NCBI RefSeq assembly: GCF_007830065.1 | Contig: NZ_VLKK01000007.1 | Span: 1 to 64,000, forward strand | Reading direction: 5' to 3' | DNA length: 64,000 nucleotides | DNA from: Sphingobium wenxiniae | GTDB taxonomy: Bacteria; Pseudomonadota; Alphaproteobacteria; Sphingomonadales; Sphingomonadaceae | Shown: piece by piece, positions 15,242 through 23,085 of the stretch | How the letters are laid out: every line of letters begins with the position of its first letter | Numbering within the stretch: position 1 is the first letter of the stretch | Program-made: the position numbers and the translations under genes | The notes under the pieces: model-generated | Databases searched by the model: none | What the model saw: only the letters and a program-made list of their open reading frames with translations | Told to the model about the DNA's origin: nothing

Positions 15242-15472
15242 ATGCGTGAAGGATGGTATGTGCTGCGTGAATCCGATGAGGATGAAGCCCCTGAATTCTG
15301 GAGTGGCGCCAACGAATGGGATTCGGATATTTCGCGCGCTGACCGCTTCGATAGCTATGATGCGGCATCCGAGGGAACCGAATGGTTTGGCGGCGAGAAT
15401 GTCTCGATCGTGGAATTTGATCGCGACGGCGCTGAGGTTGAGCGTTCCAGGCCGCCCTTCAGCGAGAACTAA
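15242..15472 (+). CDS. small, strongly acidic moron protein
   Basis: The 76-residue product has 22 Asp/Glu, 7 Arg and no Lys (net charge about -15), plus many Trp/Tyr/Phe. It matches no family I know. It is inserted between S and J with about 210 bp upstream, its own promoter-like sequence and a palindrome 7 bp after its stop, the classic layout of a phage moron. Small acidic proteins in such positions are sometimes DNA mimics that block restriction, CRISPR or repressors; here that is only a hypothesis. Confidence 0.7.
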   Translation: MREGWYVLRESDEDEAPEFWSGANEWDSDISRADRFDSYDAASEGTEWFGGENVSIVEFDRDGAEVERSRPPFSEN

Positions 15473-15478
15473 CGACCT

Positions 15479-15515
15479 GCGCCCTTGTGTAGGGCCGCCC
15501 TCTACACAAGGGCGC
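15479..15515. promoter_or_regulatory. late-block palindrome 2 (candidate Ogr site)
   Basis: The 27-bp core CTTGTGTA-N11-TACACAAG (15484-15510) is extended here by further complementarity to 13-bp arms (15479-15491 and 15503-15515). Its centre lies 59 bp before the J start. It could double as a terminator for the moron, but no T-run follows. Confidence 0.65.
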
Positions 15516-15555
15516 GATGGCATGGCCCGCCCGCCCGTGCAGACCATCGCGCGCC

Positions 15556-16440
15556 ATGGCCCTTACTTCCTCCGTCGCGCTCGACCTGTCGAAACTGCCG
15601 CCTCCCGCGTTCGTGGAAACGCTGGACTATGAAGCGATCCTGTCCGCGCTGATCGCGGCGGCGCGGGAGGAATGGCCCGATTTCACGCCGCGCGAAAGCG
15701 ATCCGGCGACAAAAATACTGCAGGTCTTCGCCTATCGCGAAATGTTGTTGCGCCAGCGGCTCAACGATGTGGGCCGATCGATCATGCTGGCCTTCGGCCG
15801 CGATAGCGATCTGGATCATCTGGCCGCATTTTATGGCGTGGAGCGTCAGCTGATCCGCGCGGCGACCGATAGCGAACCTGCGATTTGGGAAGATGACGAC
15901 TCGCTGCGCGCGCGCATCCAGCTTGCGCCCGAGCAGCTGCCCTATGCGGGCCTCACCGGCGCTGGCTATCGCTCGCGCGTCCGCCGGTTGACCCCGGCGA
16001 TCAAGGACGTCGCCAGCATCAAGCGCGATGGCGGGCAGATCGACATCGTCCTGCTGGCGCGGGACGGCGACGGCACGGTTTCGCCTGACATCGTCCACCT
16101 TGTCACGCAGTCCTTTCAGGATGACGACGCGGTGCAGCTGACGGACATCGTCACGGTGCGCGCGGCGGATATCCTGCCTTATGACGTGGCGCTGACGCTG
16201 TGGGTCCGGCCCGGCCCCGACCAGTCGCTGCTGCGCGCGGCGGCGCAGCAGGCGGTGCGCGGATATGCGGCCCTGCGCCATCGCGTCGGCGCTGTCGTCT
16301 TTGCCCAGATGATCAGTTCGGCGGCGTCCGTGGGCGGCGTCGAGCATGTGACGATCGCGGGCGGCGACATCGATCCCGGTCCCTATGGCGCGCCCTGGCT
16401 GCGCGACCTGTCCATCGCGATCGAGACGGTCGGCGCATGA
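15556..16440 (+). CDS. J: baseplate assembly protein (P2 gpJ family)
   Basis: The 294-residue product (P2 gpJ has 302) contains LSKLPPPAFVETLDYEAIL, the FAYREMLLRQRLNDVGRSIML block and LAAFYGVER, all gpJ signatures, and ends with LRDLSIAIETVGA. It forms the baseplate wedge with gpI and gpW. ATG 15556 begins the conserved MALTSSVALDLS; an in-frame ATG at 15517 would add 13 arginine/proline-rich residues. It opens the second late block. Confidence 0.95.
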   Translation: MALTSSVALDLSKLPPPAFVETLDYEAILSALIAAAREEWPDFTPRESDPATKILQVFAYREMLLRQRLNDVGRSIMLAFGRDSDLDHLAAFYGVERQLIRAATDSEPAIWEDDDSLRARIQLAPEQLPYAGLTGAGYRSRVRRLTPAIKDVASIKRDGGQIDIVLLARDGDGTVSPDIVHLVTQSFQDDDAVQLTDIVTVRAADILPYDVALTLWVRPGPDQSLLRAAAQQAVRGYAALRHRVGAVVFAQMISSAASVGGVEHVTIAGGDIDPGPYGAPWLRDLSIAIETVGA

Positions 16441-17624
16441 CGGCCGCCCACGCCTTGCTGTTGCCATCGGGCAGCACGTTGCTGGAAAGGGCGCTGGCGC
16501 GCGGCGCGGCCGATCCCTTCACGCGCCTGCGGGCGGAAACGATCCCCGAATATGGGAATCCTGATCTGTGCCCCGCATGGATGCTGGGCCATCTGGCATG
16601 GCAGCTTTCGGTGGACATCTGGCAGGAAGGCTGGAGCGAAACCCGCAAGCGCGAGGTCTGCCGCAAGGCGTTCCAGCTGCACCGCCTGAAAACCACCGTC
16701 GCGGGCATCCGCGCTCATCTGGCGCTGGTCGACGCCGAGTTGCTGAGCGTCACGCGGCCCCCGGCCAAAAGCTGGCTGCACGGCGCGCTGACGGAAAAGG
16801 AGCTGGCGTCATGGCGCGCCCGCCTGCCCCAGATCAGGATTTATCCGTTCCGCACGCCGTCGATCGCGGATCGGCGCGCCTTCCTGACGCGCGGGCGCAG
16901 CTGGTGGGGCACGGACTGGCTGCGGGATTCGCGCGGCGTCCTGCTGCTGGGCGAGCGCGCGGCCTGGCATGATCAGGGCCATGAAATCCCGGTCCGCATC
17001 GAGCGGCTGACCGATGGCATCGTCTCCCGCATCTTCCTGCGGCGCACCATGCGGCGCGGGCGCTTTTATGGCGCATTCTGGTTGCAGGCCTCCGCCGCCG
17101 CCGATCAGGTCGTTACGCTGCGCCTGGACGATAGCGCCTCCGATTTCGCCGTGCCGCCGGGAATCGAGCCGATCGACGTCCGCCCGCAGCGCGTGGCGAT
17201 CAACCGGATCGCGCCGCGCCCGCTGGCTTTCGCGCGCCGCTTCGGCGGTTTCCTGATGCAGTCCAACGGGCCGATGATGCAGTTCGATTGCATCTATCTT
17301 CATCAGGCCGATCGCGCCGCGACCATGCGGAAGGTGCGTAGCTGGTATGGCGTTTCGCGGCTGGGCATGTCGCCCTTCAGCGCGGAACTGAAAGTCCGCG
17401 TTCCCATGCGCCGTCCGCGCCAGCGCGCGGGCCGCTGGCTGGGGCAGGGCCATGTCATGGCGGCCGACCTTGCCCCGCTGCATCGCGCGCTGGAAGCCGT
17501 CCGCGTGTCCAAGGCGCTGCGCGACACGATCCTGATCGACACGGCCACGCGCGAGATCGCGCGCTTCGGCACCGGGCTGCGGTTCGGGGAATTCACCTTC
17601 GGAGAAAATAGGGAGATCGTCTAA
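16437..17624 (+). CDS. I: tail protein I (P2 gpI family) with a long C-terminal extension
   Basis: The protein has 395 residues. The first 170 match gpI: LLPSGSTLLERALARGA, the C-terminal half of the conserved AWQLSVDIWQEGW, and TRKREVCRKAFQLHRLKTTVAGI. P2 gpI stops near 176 residues, but here about 220 more follow, rich in Arg and beta-like stretches (FYGAFWLQASAAADQVVTL). The extension may anchor the unusual protein encoded next. ATG 16437 overlaps the J stop by 4 bp. Confidence 0.88.
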   Translation: MTAAHALLLPSGSTLLERALARGAADPFTRLRAETIPEYGNPDLCPAWMLGHLAWQLSVDIWQEGWSETRKREVCRKAFQLHRLKTTVAGIRAHLALVDAELLSVTRPPAKSWLHGALTEKELASWRARLPQIRIYPFRTPSIADRRAFLTRGRSWWGTDWLRDSRGVLLLGERAAWHDQGHEIPVRIERLTDGIVSRIFLRRTMRRGRFYGAFWLQASAAADQVVTLRLDDSASDFAVPPGIEPIDVRPQRVAINRIAPRPLAFARRFGGFLMQSNGPMMQFDCIYLHQADRAATMRKVRSWYGVSRLGMSPFSAELKVRVPMRRPRQRAGRWLGQGHVMAADLAPLHRALEAVRVSKALRDTILIDTATREIARFGTGLRFGEFTFGENREIV

Positions 17625-19873
17625 TGGAGCGTCGGGTCAATTTTCACGATCGCATGGACCTGAGCCATGCCGATCTGAACAATGTGCAGGCTTTCGCGCA
17701 GTCGTCCATGGATGACATCGTCGCGGACGGCCTGACCGCCGACCGCAAATATGCGGGCTTCGACGCGGTCGCCACCGGCGTGGCCGAACTGACGGTGCAA
17801 CCGGGCCGCCTCTATGTCCAGGGCCGCGTCTACAAGCGCGACACGGTCTTCACCAAGGACTTCACCACGTCGCTGCCCATCGCCACGCGCAAGATCGTCA
17901 GCCTGGTCATCTATGGCGACGAAGCGCAGACGGACGTGCGGCCGCGCGAATTCCTGCTCGATGTCGAAACCGGATCGTCGGAATCGCGCACGGTCGCGAT
18001 GGAAACCGCCCGCCTTTGCACGATCAACGTCGCATCGGGTCAGGAAAATGCGGACCCGCTGCCGCCCATCCTTGATGCCGGCGTGGTCGAAGTGGCGCGC
18101 ATCGTCCTGATCCCGACCGGCATCCAGTCCGTCACCATGATGACGGCCAACCGGCTCGACAGCGTGCAGGCGGTCGCCGCCCGCACCGGCGCGCTCGAAA
18201 CCTTCCGCGATCGCGTCGACCCGCAGGTCGCATCGCTGGCGTCGGATATCGCCGCGCTGACCAAGGGGCAGGCCACGGTGGTCGGCCTCGACATGTATGG
18301 CCGGATGCTGGGCCGCATCGCCGTCATGGAAAAGAAGCTGGACATTCCCGGCAACGCGCTCGATTCCGCCGCCGACTTCTTCCTTGATGCGTCGGGTTCG
18401 GACCTGGCCTTCGCGGGATCGTCGGTCAAGCTGCAGGAAGGGCTGCGCTTCGCCGATGACGCCGCCAATGTCGCGCCCCTGCAGGTGTTCGATCCGCTCA
18501 ACCCGAAGGCCAAGATCGTGGGCGGGATGCTGTTCCCGGCCTACAGCCGCGCCAGGCGCATGAGCGTCGGCCCCGCCACCGGCGAAGTGCAACTCAGCGC
18601 CTACACCTACGCCACGCATGAGATGGTGCAGAAAACCGTCAGCCGCACCCGCATCCGCTATGGCGGAAGCTGGACAGTTTCGACCAGCGCGGCATGGTGG
18701 AAATCGGGCCTGTATAACGCCACCGCTTCGATTTTCGGACTGATCGGCGAAGCGCTGGTCCCGACGGCCTTTTCCCGCGCCGTCCTGTATCACCACCATG
18801 TGCGAGTGCCCTATTTCTGGGAAGACAGCTATGAGGAAACCTATTGGGAGGATGTCACCACCGCGCATAGCGTGAATGGAACGCAGGTGGCGGAAACCTT
18901 CCTTCAGGCCAATGACATGTGGCTGGACGCGGTGGGCCTGCGCTTCACCCGGCTCGCGGCGGACGGGGCGGTGACGATCGCGATCTGCGAGACGGATCGC
19001 GGCGCGCCGCTGCTGGACAAGGTCATTGCCCGCGCCACGGTCGAGCGCGCGGCGCTCAAGCTGGGGGAGGATACCGTCATTCCCTTGCAGCCGACCTTCC
19101 TGACCGGCGGCGTCCGCTATGCCATCGTCATCCTGACGGCGGCGGACCATTGGGTCGGCACGGTCCAGGGCAGCGTCTATCCGCAGGGCACGATGTTCTA
19201 TGTGCTGGACGGGGCCTATCAGCAGGGCGACGGGACGAAGGATATCGCTTTCTCGCTCCACGCGGCGGAATTCGCGGCATCGCGCACCGTCATCGAACTG
19301 GCCCCGATCCAGCTGATCGGCGGCGTGGTCGATATCGACGTGCTCGCGCCCACGGTCGTTCCGGGCGCCGCGCAGCTGACCTATGAAGTGCAGATCGGTT
19401 CGATCTGGCATCCGCTGGCCAGCGCGCAGGAACTGGCGTTGGGGGCTGGCGGCGCGATCCCGCCGCTGTTGCCCTTCCGCGCGGTGTTCAGCGGGACCAC
19501 GGACGTGATGCCCGCGGTCAGCCTGACCGGATCGCAGGTCGCCGTCTCGCGGCCCAGGACGGCCTTCACCCATTTTTCCGCCATTCGGAACCTGCCGTCA
19601 TCGTCCGACAGCATCCATGTGACCGCGCGGCTGGAGGATTTCGACGGCGATCATCATGTGGCGACCTGCCATCTGCGGACCGGCGGCGGCTATGCGACGG
19701 AGACGGCCCCCTCCACGACGGTGGACAATGTGACCGAAGACGGCGCGATCGAACGGACGTGGACCTTCGCGCTGGGCGCGCCGGTGGCCAGCTACCGCAT
19801 CAAGCTGTCGGGGACCACGGACAATGTCCTCAACGGCTTCCACATCGCCGCCCGCAAGGACTTCGCGCTCTAA
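17624..19873 (+). CDS. large tail/baseplate-associated protein, probable receptor-binding component
   Basis: The 749-residue protein occupies the place of P2 gpH but does not look like a collagen-repeat fibre. The N-terminus (FHDRMDLSHADLNNVQAFAQ, then LTVQPGRLYVQGRVYKRD) resembles baseplate-attachment domains of phage adhesins such as DUF4815-type proteins. A coiled stretch lies around residues 180-240, followed by several beta-rich domains and a C-terminal carbohydrate-binding-like module (ERTWTFALGAPVASYRIKL). It probably contacts the cell surface. No enzyme motif is visible. Confidence 0.65.
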   Translation: MERRVNFHDRMDLSHADLNNVQAFAQSSMDDIVADGLTADRKYAGFDAVATGVAELTVQPGRLYVQGRVYKRDTVFTKDFTTSLPIATRKIVSLVIYGDEAQTDVRPREFLLDVETGSSESRTVAMETARLCTINVASGQENADPLPPILDAGVVEVARIVLIPTGIQSVTMMTANRLDSVQAVAARTGALETFRDRVDPQVASLASDIAALTKGQATVVGLDMYGRMLGRIAVMEKKLDIPGNALDSAADFFLDASGSDLAFAGSSVKLQEGLRFADDAANVAPLQVFDPLNPKAKIVGGMLFPAYSRARRMSVGPATGEVQLSAYTYATHEMVQKTVSRTRIRYGGSWTVSTSAAWWKSGLYNATASIFGLIGEALVPTAFSRAVLYHHHVRVPYFWEDSYEETYWEDVTTAHSVNGTQVAETFLQANDMWLDAVGLRFTRLAADGAVTIAICETDRGAPLLDKVIARATVERAALKLGEDTVIPLQPTFLTGGVRYAIVILTAADHWVGTVQGSVYPQGTMFYVLDGAYQQGDGTKDIAFSLHAAEFAASRTVIELAPIQLIGGVVDIDVLAPTVVPGAAQLTYEVQIGSIWHPLASAQELALGAGGAIPPLLPFRAVFSGTTDVMPAVSLTGSQVAVSRPRTAFTHFSAIRNLPSSSDSIHVTARLEDFDGDHHVATCHLRTGGGYATETAPSTTVDNVTEDGAIERTWTFALGAPVASYRIKLSGTTDNVLNGFHIAARKDFAL

Positions 19874-19885
19874 GGAGGAATCACC

Positions 19886-20083
19886 ATGACGAACAGGACA
19901 AGCAGGGCGCGCAGGACCGCGCCGCAGGGTGAACAGGGCCGCTTTGAGGTGACATTGTCGGCCGTGCCGCCGGGGCTGCTGGGACCGCAGTTCCGGCGCG
20001 GCGCGCGGATCACTGTCGACGCGCTGCTGTTGCAGCGGCTGGAAGAAGCGGGGGCGGCCGACAATGTCCAGCCTGCCGTCTGA
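19886..20083 (+). CDS. small hypothetical tail-region protein
   Basis: The 65-residue protein starts at ATG 19886 with a strong AAGGAGG 7 bp upstream. The N-terminus is basic (TNRTSRARRTAPQ), followed by FEVTLSAVPPGLLGPQFRRG. No family is recognised. It overlaps the next gene by 20 bp in another frame, suggesting coupled translation. It may be a connector or assembly factor for the fibre proteins. Confidence 0.65.
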   Translation: MTNRTSRARRTAPQGEQGRFEVTLSAVPPGLLGPQFRRGARITVDALLLQRLEEAGAADNVQPAV

Positions 20084-20852
20084 ACTCGACTTCGACAAGG
20101 ATCGATCGGCAACGCCCGACCGCATGAACCGGGCGATGGATTATATCATCGCCCGCCTTCGCGCGCTGGAATCGAGCCAGCCGGAATTTTCCGCCGCCGT
20201 CGAAGAGCTGCGCCGCCTGATGCTCGACCGCATGGCCGAAGTGTTGATTCCGGCCTATCAGCAGGTCAACACCATCCGGCAGGAACTGGAAGCCATTCAG
20301 ACGGAGTGGGTCGACGCCGGTTTCGGCGATGCGCTCGCCGCCGCCCTATTGGCGCAAGTATGGTCGAGGGCGCAGGCGGACGGACGTTTTGCCGCCATCG
20401 CCCATGACCATGGCATCGCGGACATTGACGGGCTGAGCGCCGAAATCCTTGCCATCACGAACGCCATAGGCAGCCTGACCGATGATCTTTCGGGCAAGGC
20501 GGCCGCCGCCAGCCCGACCCTGAGCGGCGCGATCTATGCCAACGGGTCGCAGCGCGCGAACGTCACGGCCATGGCCGCGCTGAATATCGATTGCGCGGCG
20601 GGCAATTATTTCACCAAGACGATCGCGGGCAATTCGACCTTCACCGTTTCAAATGTCCCGGCCTCGCGCTCCTATGGCTTCACGCTGGAACTGACTCACA
20701 CATCCGGCACCGTGACATGGTTTTCCGGCGTCCAGTGGCCGAACGGCGCTGCCCCCAGCCTGACCACCGGCAAGGTGCATCTGTTCATCTTCCACACGGA
20801 TGACGGCGGCGCGACATGGCGTGGCGCGGCGCTGGCCAATTATAGTTCGTGA
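20064..20852 (+). CDS. tail fibre protein
   Basis: The 262-residue product has a helical N-terminal third (ALESSQPEFSAAVEELRRLM), a His-rich turn AIAHDHGIADIDGL, as in the H-motifs of phage fibres, and a beta-rich C-terminus (TIAGNSTFTVSNVPASRSYG, then SGVQWPNGAAPSLTTGKVHL) found at the ends of many fibre tips. It probably trimerises. It follows the large adhesin and precedes a second tip-like gene. Confidence 0.75.
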   Translation: MSSLPSELDFDKDRSATPDRMNRAMDYIIARLRALESSQPEFSAAVEELRRLMLDRMAEVLIPAYQQVNTIRQELEAIQTEWVDAGFGDALAAALLAQVWSRAQADGRFAAIAHDHGIADIDGLSAEILAITNAIGSLTDDLSGKAAAASPTLSGAIYANGSQRANVTAMAALNIDCAAGNYFTKTIAGNSTFTVSNVPASRSYGFTLELTHTSGTVTWFSGVQWPNGAAPSLTTGKVHLFIFHTDDGGATWRGAALANYSS

Positions 20853-20861
20853 GGCGCGGCC

Positions 20862-21500
20862 ATGGATGAAATCACGCGCAGATTGATGATGGCGGCGGCC
20901 GCGAAGGGAAAGGCTGAATATATCAATTCATTCAGCGTCATAAACGGATCGATGTTATCTAGCTCAGCAACCTTCGCGATCCCCCCCGGCGCGCAGGTCG
21001 GCGATCTTATTCTGGTGTTTGTCGCGGCGACTGGCAGCAGTATTTCCATGACTCCGCCGGCGGGATGGACTGTCTTGACCGCATGGAGTGGCAGCGGACC
21101 ATGCGGCTGTGTTTTTTACAGGGAGCGCCAGGCTGGAGATTCCAACGGATATATGAGTGTGCCTTTCAGCGTCTCGGCTTATGCGAATACTTTTAGCCAA
21201 TGTTGGCGCAATGCGAAGATTGGCGCTTATGGCGCATTTGCCCGTGCATCAACTCCTGTCGTCGCGTCTGGAATCACGATGGGAAGTGATGGATTCCTCC
21301 TTCACTTTGTTGCCGCCTACGCCAGTCCAACATTTACGCCCGAAGGCTCGATGAGCATTCGCTATGCATCGTCAAGTCCAGCGCCGAGCATAGCGAATTT
21401 TTATGCCGAGTTATCGGCTGGACCGACCGGCTCCCGAACACCCGGCATGTCTTCTCAGAATGTGAACATTGGCGCCCTTGTCGGCATAGAGGCGAAGTGA
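20862..21500 (+). CDS. tail fibre tip / receptor-binding protein, lower GC than neighbours
   Basis: The 212-residue product starts MDEITRRLMMAAAAKGKAEY, then forms a beta-sandwich-like domain (FAIPPGAQVGDLILVFVAAT, MTPPAGWTVL, FYRERQAGD). The A/T-rich stretch from about 20930 to 21490 contrasts with the GC-rich genes on both sides, suggesting recent acquisition of a host-range module. A short conserved N-terminus with a foreign body fits modular fibre swapping. Confidence 0.65.
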   Translation: MDEITRRLMMAAAAKGKAEYINSFSVINGSMLSSSATFAIPPGAQVGDLILVFVAATGSSISMTPPAGWTVLTAWSGSGPCGCVFYRERQAGDSNGYMSVPFSVSAYANTFSQCWRNAKIGAYGAFARASTPVVASGITMGSDGFLLHFVAAYASPTFTPEGSMSIRYASSSPAPSIANFYAELSAGPTGSRTPGMSSQNVNIGALVGIEAK

Positions 21501-21501
21501 A

Positions 21502-22131
21502 ATGATCCTTGCGAAAATCACCGGCGGTGCGGTCGCCGCCTATCCCTATTCGTCCTGGCAGTTGCGTGCGGACCATCCCGACACCAGCTTTCCCGCCGAA
21601 CTGGATGGCATCGACCTTGCCGATTTCGGCGCGGCGGCGGTCGAGCCAGGCGCGCCGCCCGCCTGCGACGCGGAACATCGGGTCGAGGAATCGCAGCCTG
21701 TGCTGTCGGGCGGCAGATGGGTCCAGACATGGCAGGTCGTGGCGCGGTCGGCGGAGGAACTGGCGGCGCATCAGGCCGCGTTGCTGGCGCAGGTGGACAG
21801 CGAAGCGGGCGCGTTCCGGCTGCATTTCATCACCGAAACGCCCGGACAGGCGCAGACCTATGACGCGAAGGCGACGGAAGCGGCCGCCTGGACCGCCGCC
21901 GCCGATCCACAGCCGCAGGACTTCCCCTTCCTGTCGGCCGAAGCTGCGGCCTGCGCCATGACGATCGGAGAAGTCGCGGCCATCATCACCGCGACGACCG
22001 CGCAATGGACGGCGTTGGCGGCCCGGATCGAGGGCGCGCGCATGGCGGCCAAGCGCGCGATTCAGGCCGCATCGACCTTCGCGGCGATGGACGCGGCGGC
22101 GGCGGTCGATTGGGAAGGGCTGCTTGTGTAA
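21502..22131 (+). CDS. putative tail fibre assembly protein
   Basis: The 209-residue protein follows the tip gene by one base. The N-terminus (YPYSSWQLRADHPDTSFPAE, and a central GGRWVQTWQVVARSAEELAA) is the pattern of small tail proteins that accompany fibres, and the C-terminal helical part (MAAKRAIQAASTFAAMDAAA, ending DWEGLLV) resembles DUF4376-type assembly proteins. GC returns to phage average. Its stop lies within palindrome 3. Confidence 0.7.
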   Translation: MILAKITGGAVAAYPYSSWQLRADHPDTSFPAELDGIDLADFGAAAVEPGAPPACDAEHRVEESQPVLSGGRWVQTWQVVARSAEELAAHQAALLAQVDSEAGAFRLHFITETPGQAQTYDAKATEAAAWTAAADPQPQDFPFLSAEAAACAMTIGEVAAIITATTAQWTALAARIEGARMAAKRAIQAASTFAAMDAAAAVDWEGLLV

Positions 22132-22149
22132 GGCGGCGCTCTACACAAG
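22123..22149. promoter_or_regulatory. late-block palindrome 3 (candidate Ogr site)
   Basis: CTTGTGTA (22123-22130), 11 bp, TACACAAG (22142-22149), matching the copies at 8597 and 15484 in sequence and spacing. It overlaps the last codons of the fibre assembly gene. Its centre is 57 bp before the V start, almost the same offset as in the other two copies. Confidence 0.65.
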
Positions 22150-22192
22150 GCAGGCCGCGCCTGCGTCCTGATCCGGTTGCATGGTCCGGCCC

Positions 22193-22720
22193 ATGTCGGA
22201 CATCGAACAGCAGCTGGGCGATATTGCCCGCATCGGCACCGTCGCATCGGTCGATCATGCCGCGCGCACCTGCACCGTGGAAACCGGCGATATCGTCACC
22301 GGACCCCTGCCATGGATGGCGATGCGCGCTGGCCGCATGTCAATCTGGTCGCCGCCCAGCGTCGGCGAACAGGTTCTGCTGATCTGCCCCGAAGGCGATA
22401 CGGAAGCGGGGATCATCCTTCCCGGCCTCTATTCCGACGACAATCCGCCGCCATCGTCCAGCCCGGATGAAGTGCGGATCGCGTTCGATGACGACGCCTT
22501 CCTTGCCTATGACATGGCGGCGCACGCGCTGACAGCGAAGTTGCCGTCGGGCGGCACGATCGATGTCGAGGCGGACGGCGGCGTCAGCATCAAGGGCGAT
22601 GTGACGGTGGATGGCACGATTCGCGCCACCGGCCTGATCAAGTCGGATGACGATGTCTGGGCGGAAAATATCAGCCTGAAGCATCACGGCCACGGGGCAC
22701 CCATTTCATGGCCGGAATGA
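22193..22720 (+). CDS. V: baseplate spike protein (P2 gpV family)
   Basis: The 175-residue protein (P2 gpV has 211) has the family OB-fold start (DIARIGTVASVDHAARTCTV, then WMAMRAGRMSIWSPPSVGEQ) and a repeating beta-helix-type C-terminus (GGTIDVEADGGVSIKGDVTV) ending HHGHGAPISWPE, where histidines may bind metal at the spike tip. ATG 22193 is chosen because conserved sequence starts there; ATG 22181 is also in frame. Confidence 0.93.
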   Translation: MSDIEQQLGDIARIGTVASVDHAARTCTVETGDIVTGPLPWMAMRAGRMSIWSPPSVGEQVLLICPEGDTEAGIILPGLYSDDNPPPSSSPDEVRIAFDDDAFLAYDMAAHALTAKLPSGGTIDVEADGGVSIKGDVTVDGTIRATGLIKSDDDVWAENISLKHHGHGAPISWPE

Positions 22721-23055
22721 ACCGCCGCACCGGCGAGGTCATCGACGGGCTGGAGGATATCCGCCAGTCGATCCACGACATATTATCGACGGCGGTCGGT
22801 TCGCGCCTCGCGCGGCGCAACTATGGATCGCTGCTGCCCGAACTGATCGATCGCCCGTTGATTCCCGCCAATATCCTGCGCCTTTATGCCGCCACCGCGC
22901 TGGCGATTTCGCGCTGGGAAGATCGCGTCCGCCTGCGCCGCGTGTCGATGGCCGACGCGGTGGCGCAGGGCGCGGGCGTCCTGACGGTCGAGGGCGACCG
23001 CACCGACTTGCCCGCACCCCAATCCTTTCGTTTCGACCTGCCCCTGTCCCGTTAG
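22717..23055 (+). CDS. W: baseplate wedge protein (P2 gpW, gp25-like)
   Basis: The 112-residue product has the gp25 pattern IRQSIHDILSTAVGSRLARR, NYGSLLPELIDRPL and LYAATALAISRWEDRVRL. The EPR-type core is replaced by the LARRNYGS form seen in many P2-like phages. It links baseplate wedges to the sheath. ATG 22717 overlaps the V stop by 4 bp. Confidence 0.93.
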   Translation: MNRRTGEVIDGLEDIRQSIHDILSTAVGSRLARRNYGSLLPELIDRPLIPANILRLYAATALAISRWEDRVRLRRVSMADAVAQGAGVLTVEGDRTDLPAPQSFRFDLPLSR

Positions 23056-23085
23056 CCCCTGTCCCTTTAGTCAAGGAGTCCCGTC

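Noticed and set aside
15479..15515. Palindrome 2 as a simple rho-independent terminator for the acidic moron
   Set aside because: No T-run follows and the same core occurs at two other block starts, one between divergent genes where a terminator makes no sense.
17621..19573. 650-residue minus-strand open frame opposite the tail adhesin gene
   Set aside because: Composition (Arg/Gly/Asp/His repeats) is that of an antisense shadow of a GC-rich gene; the plus-strand frame has domains, overlaps with neighbours and the phage operon direction.
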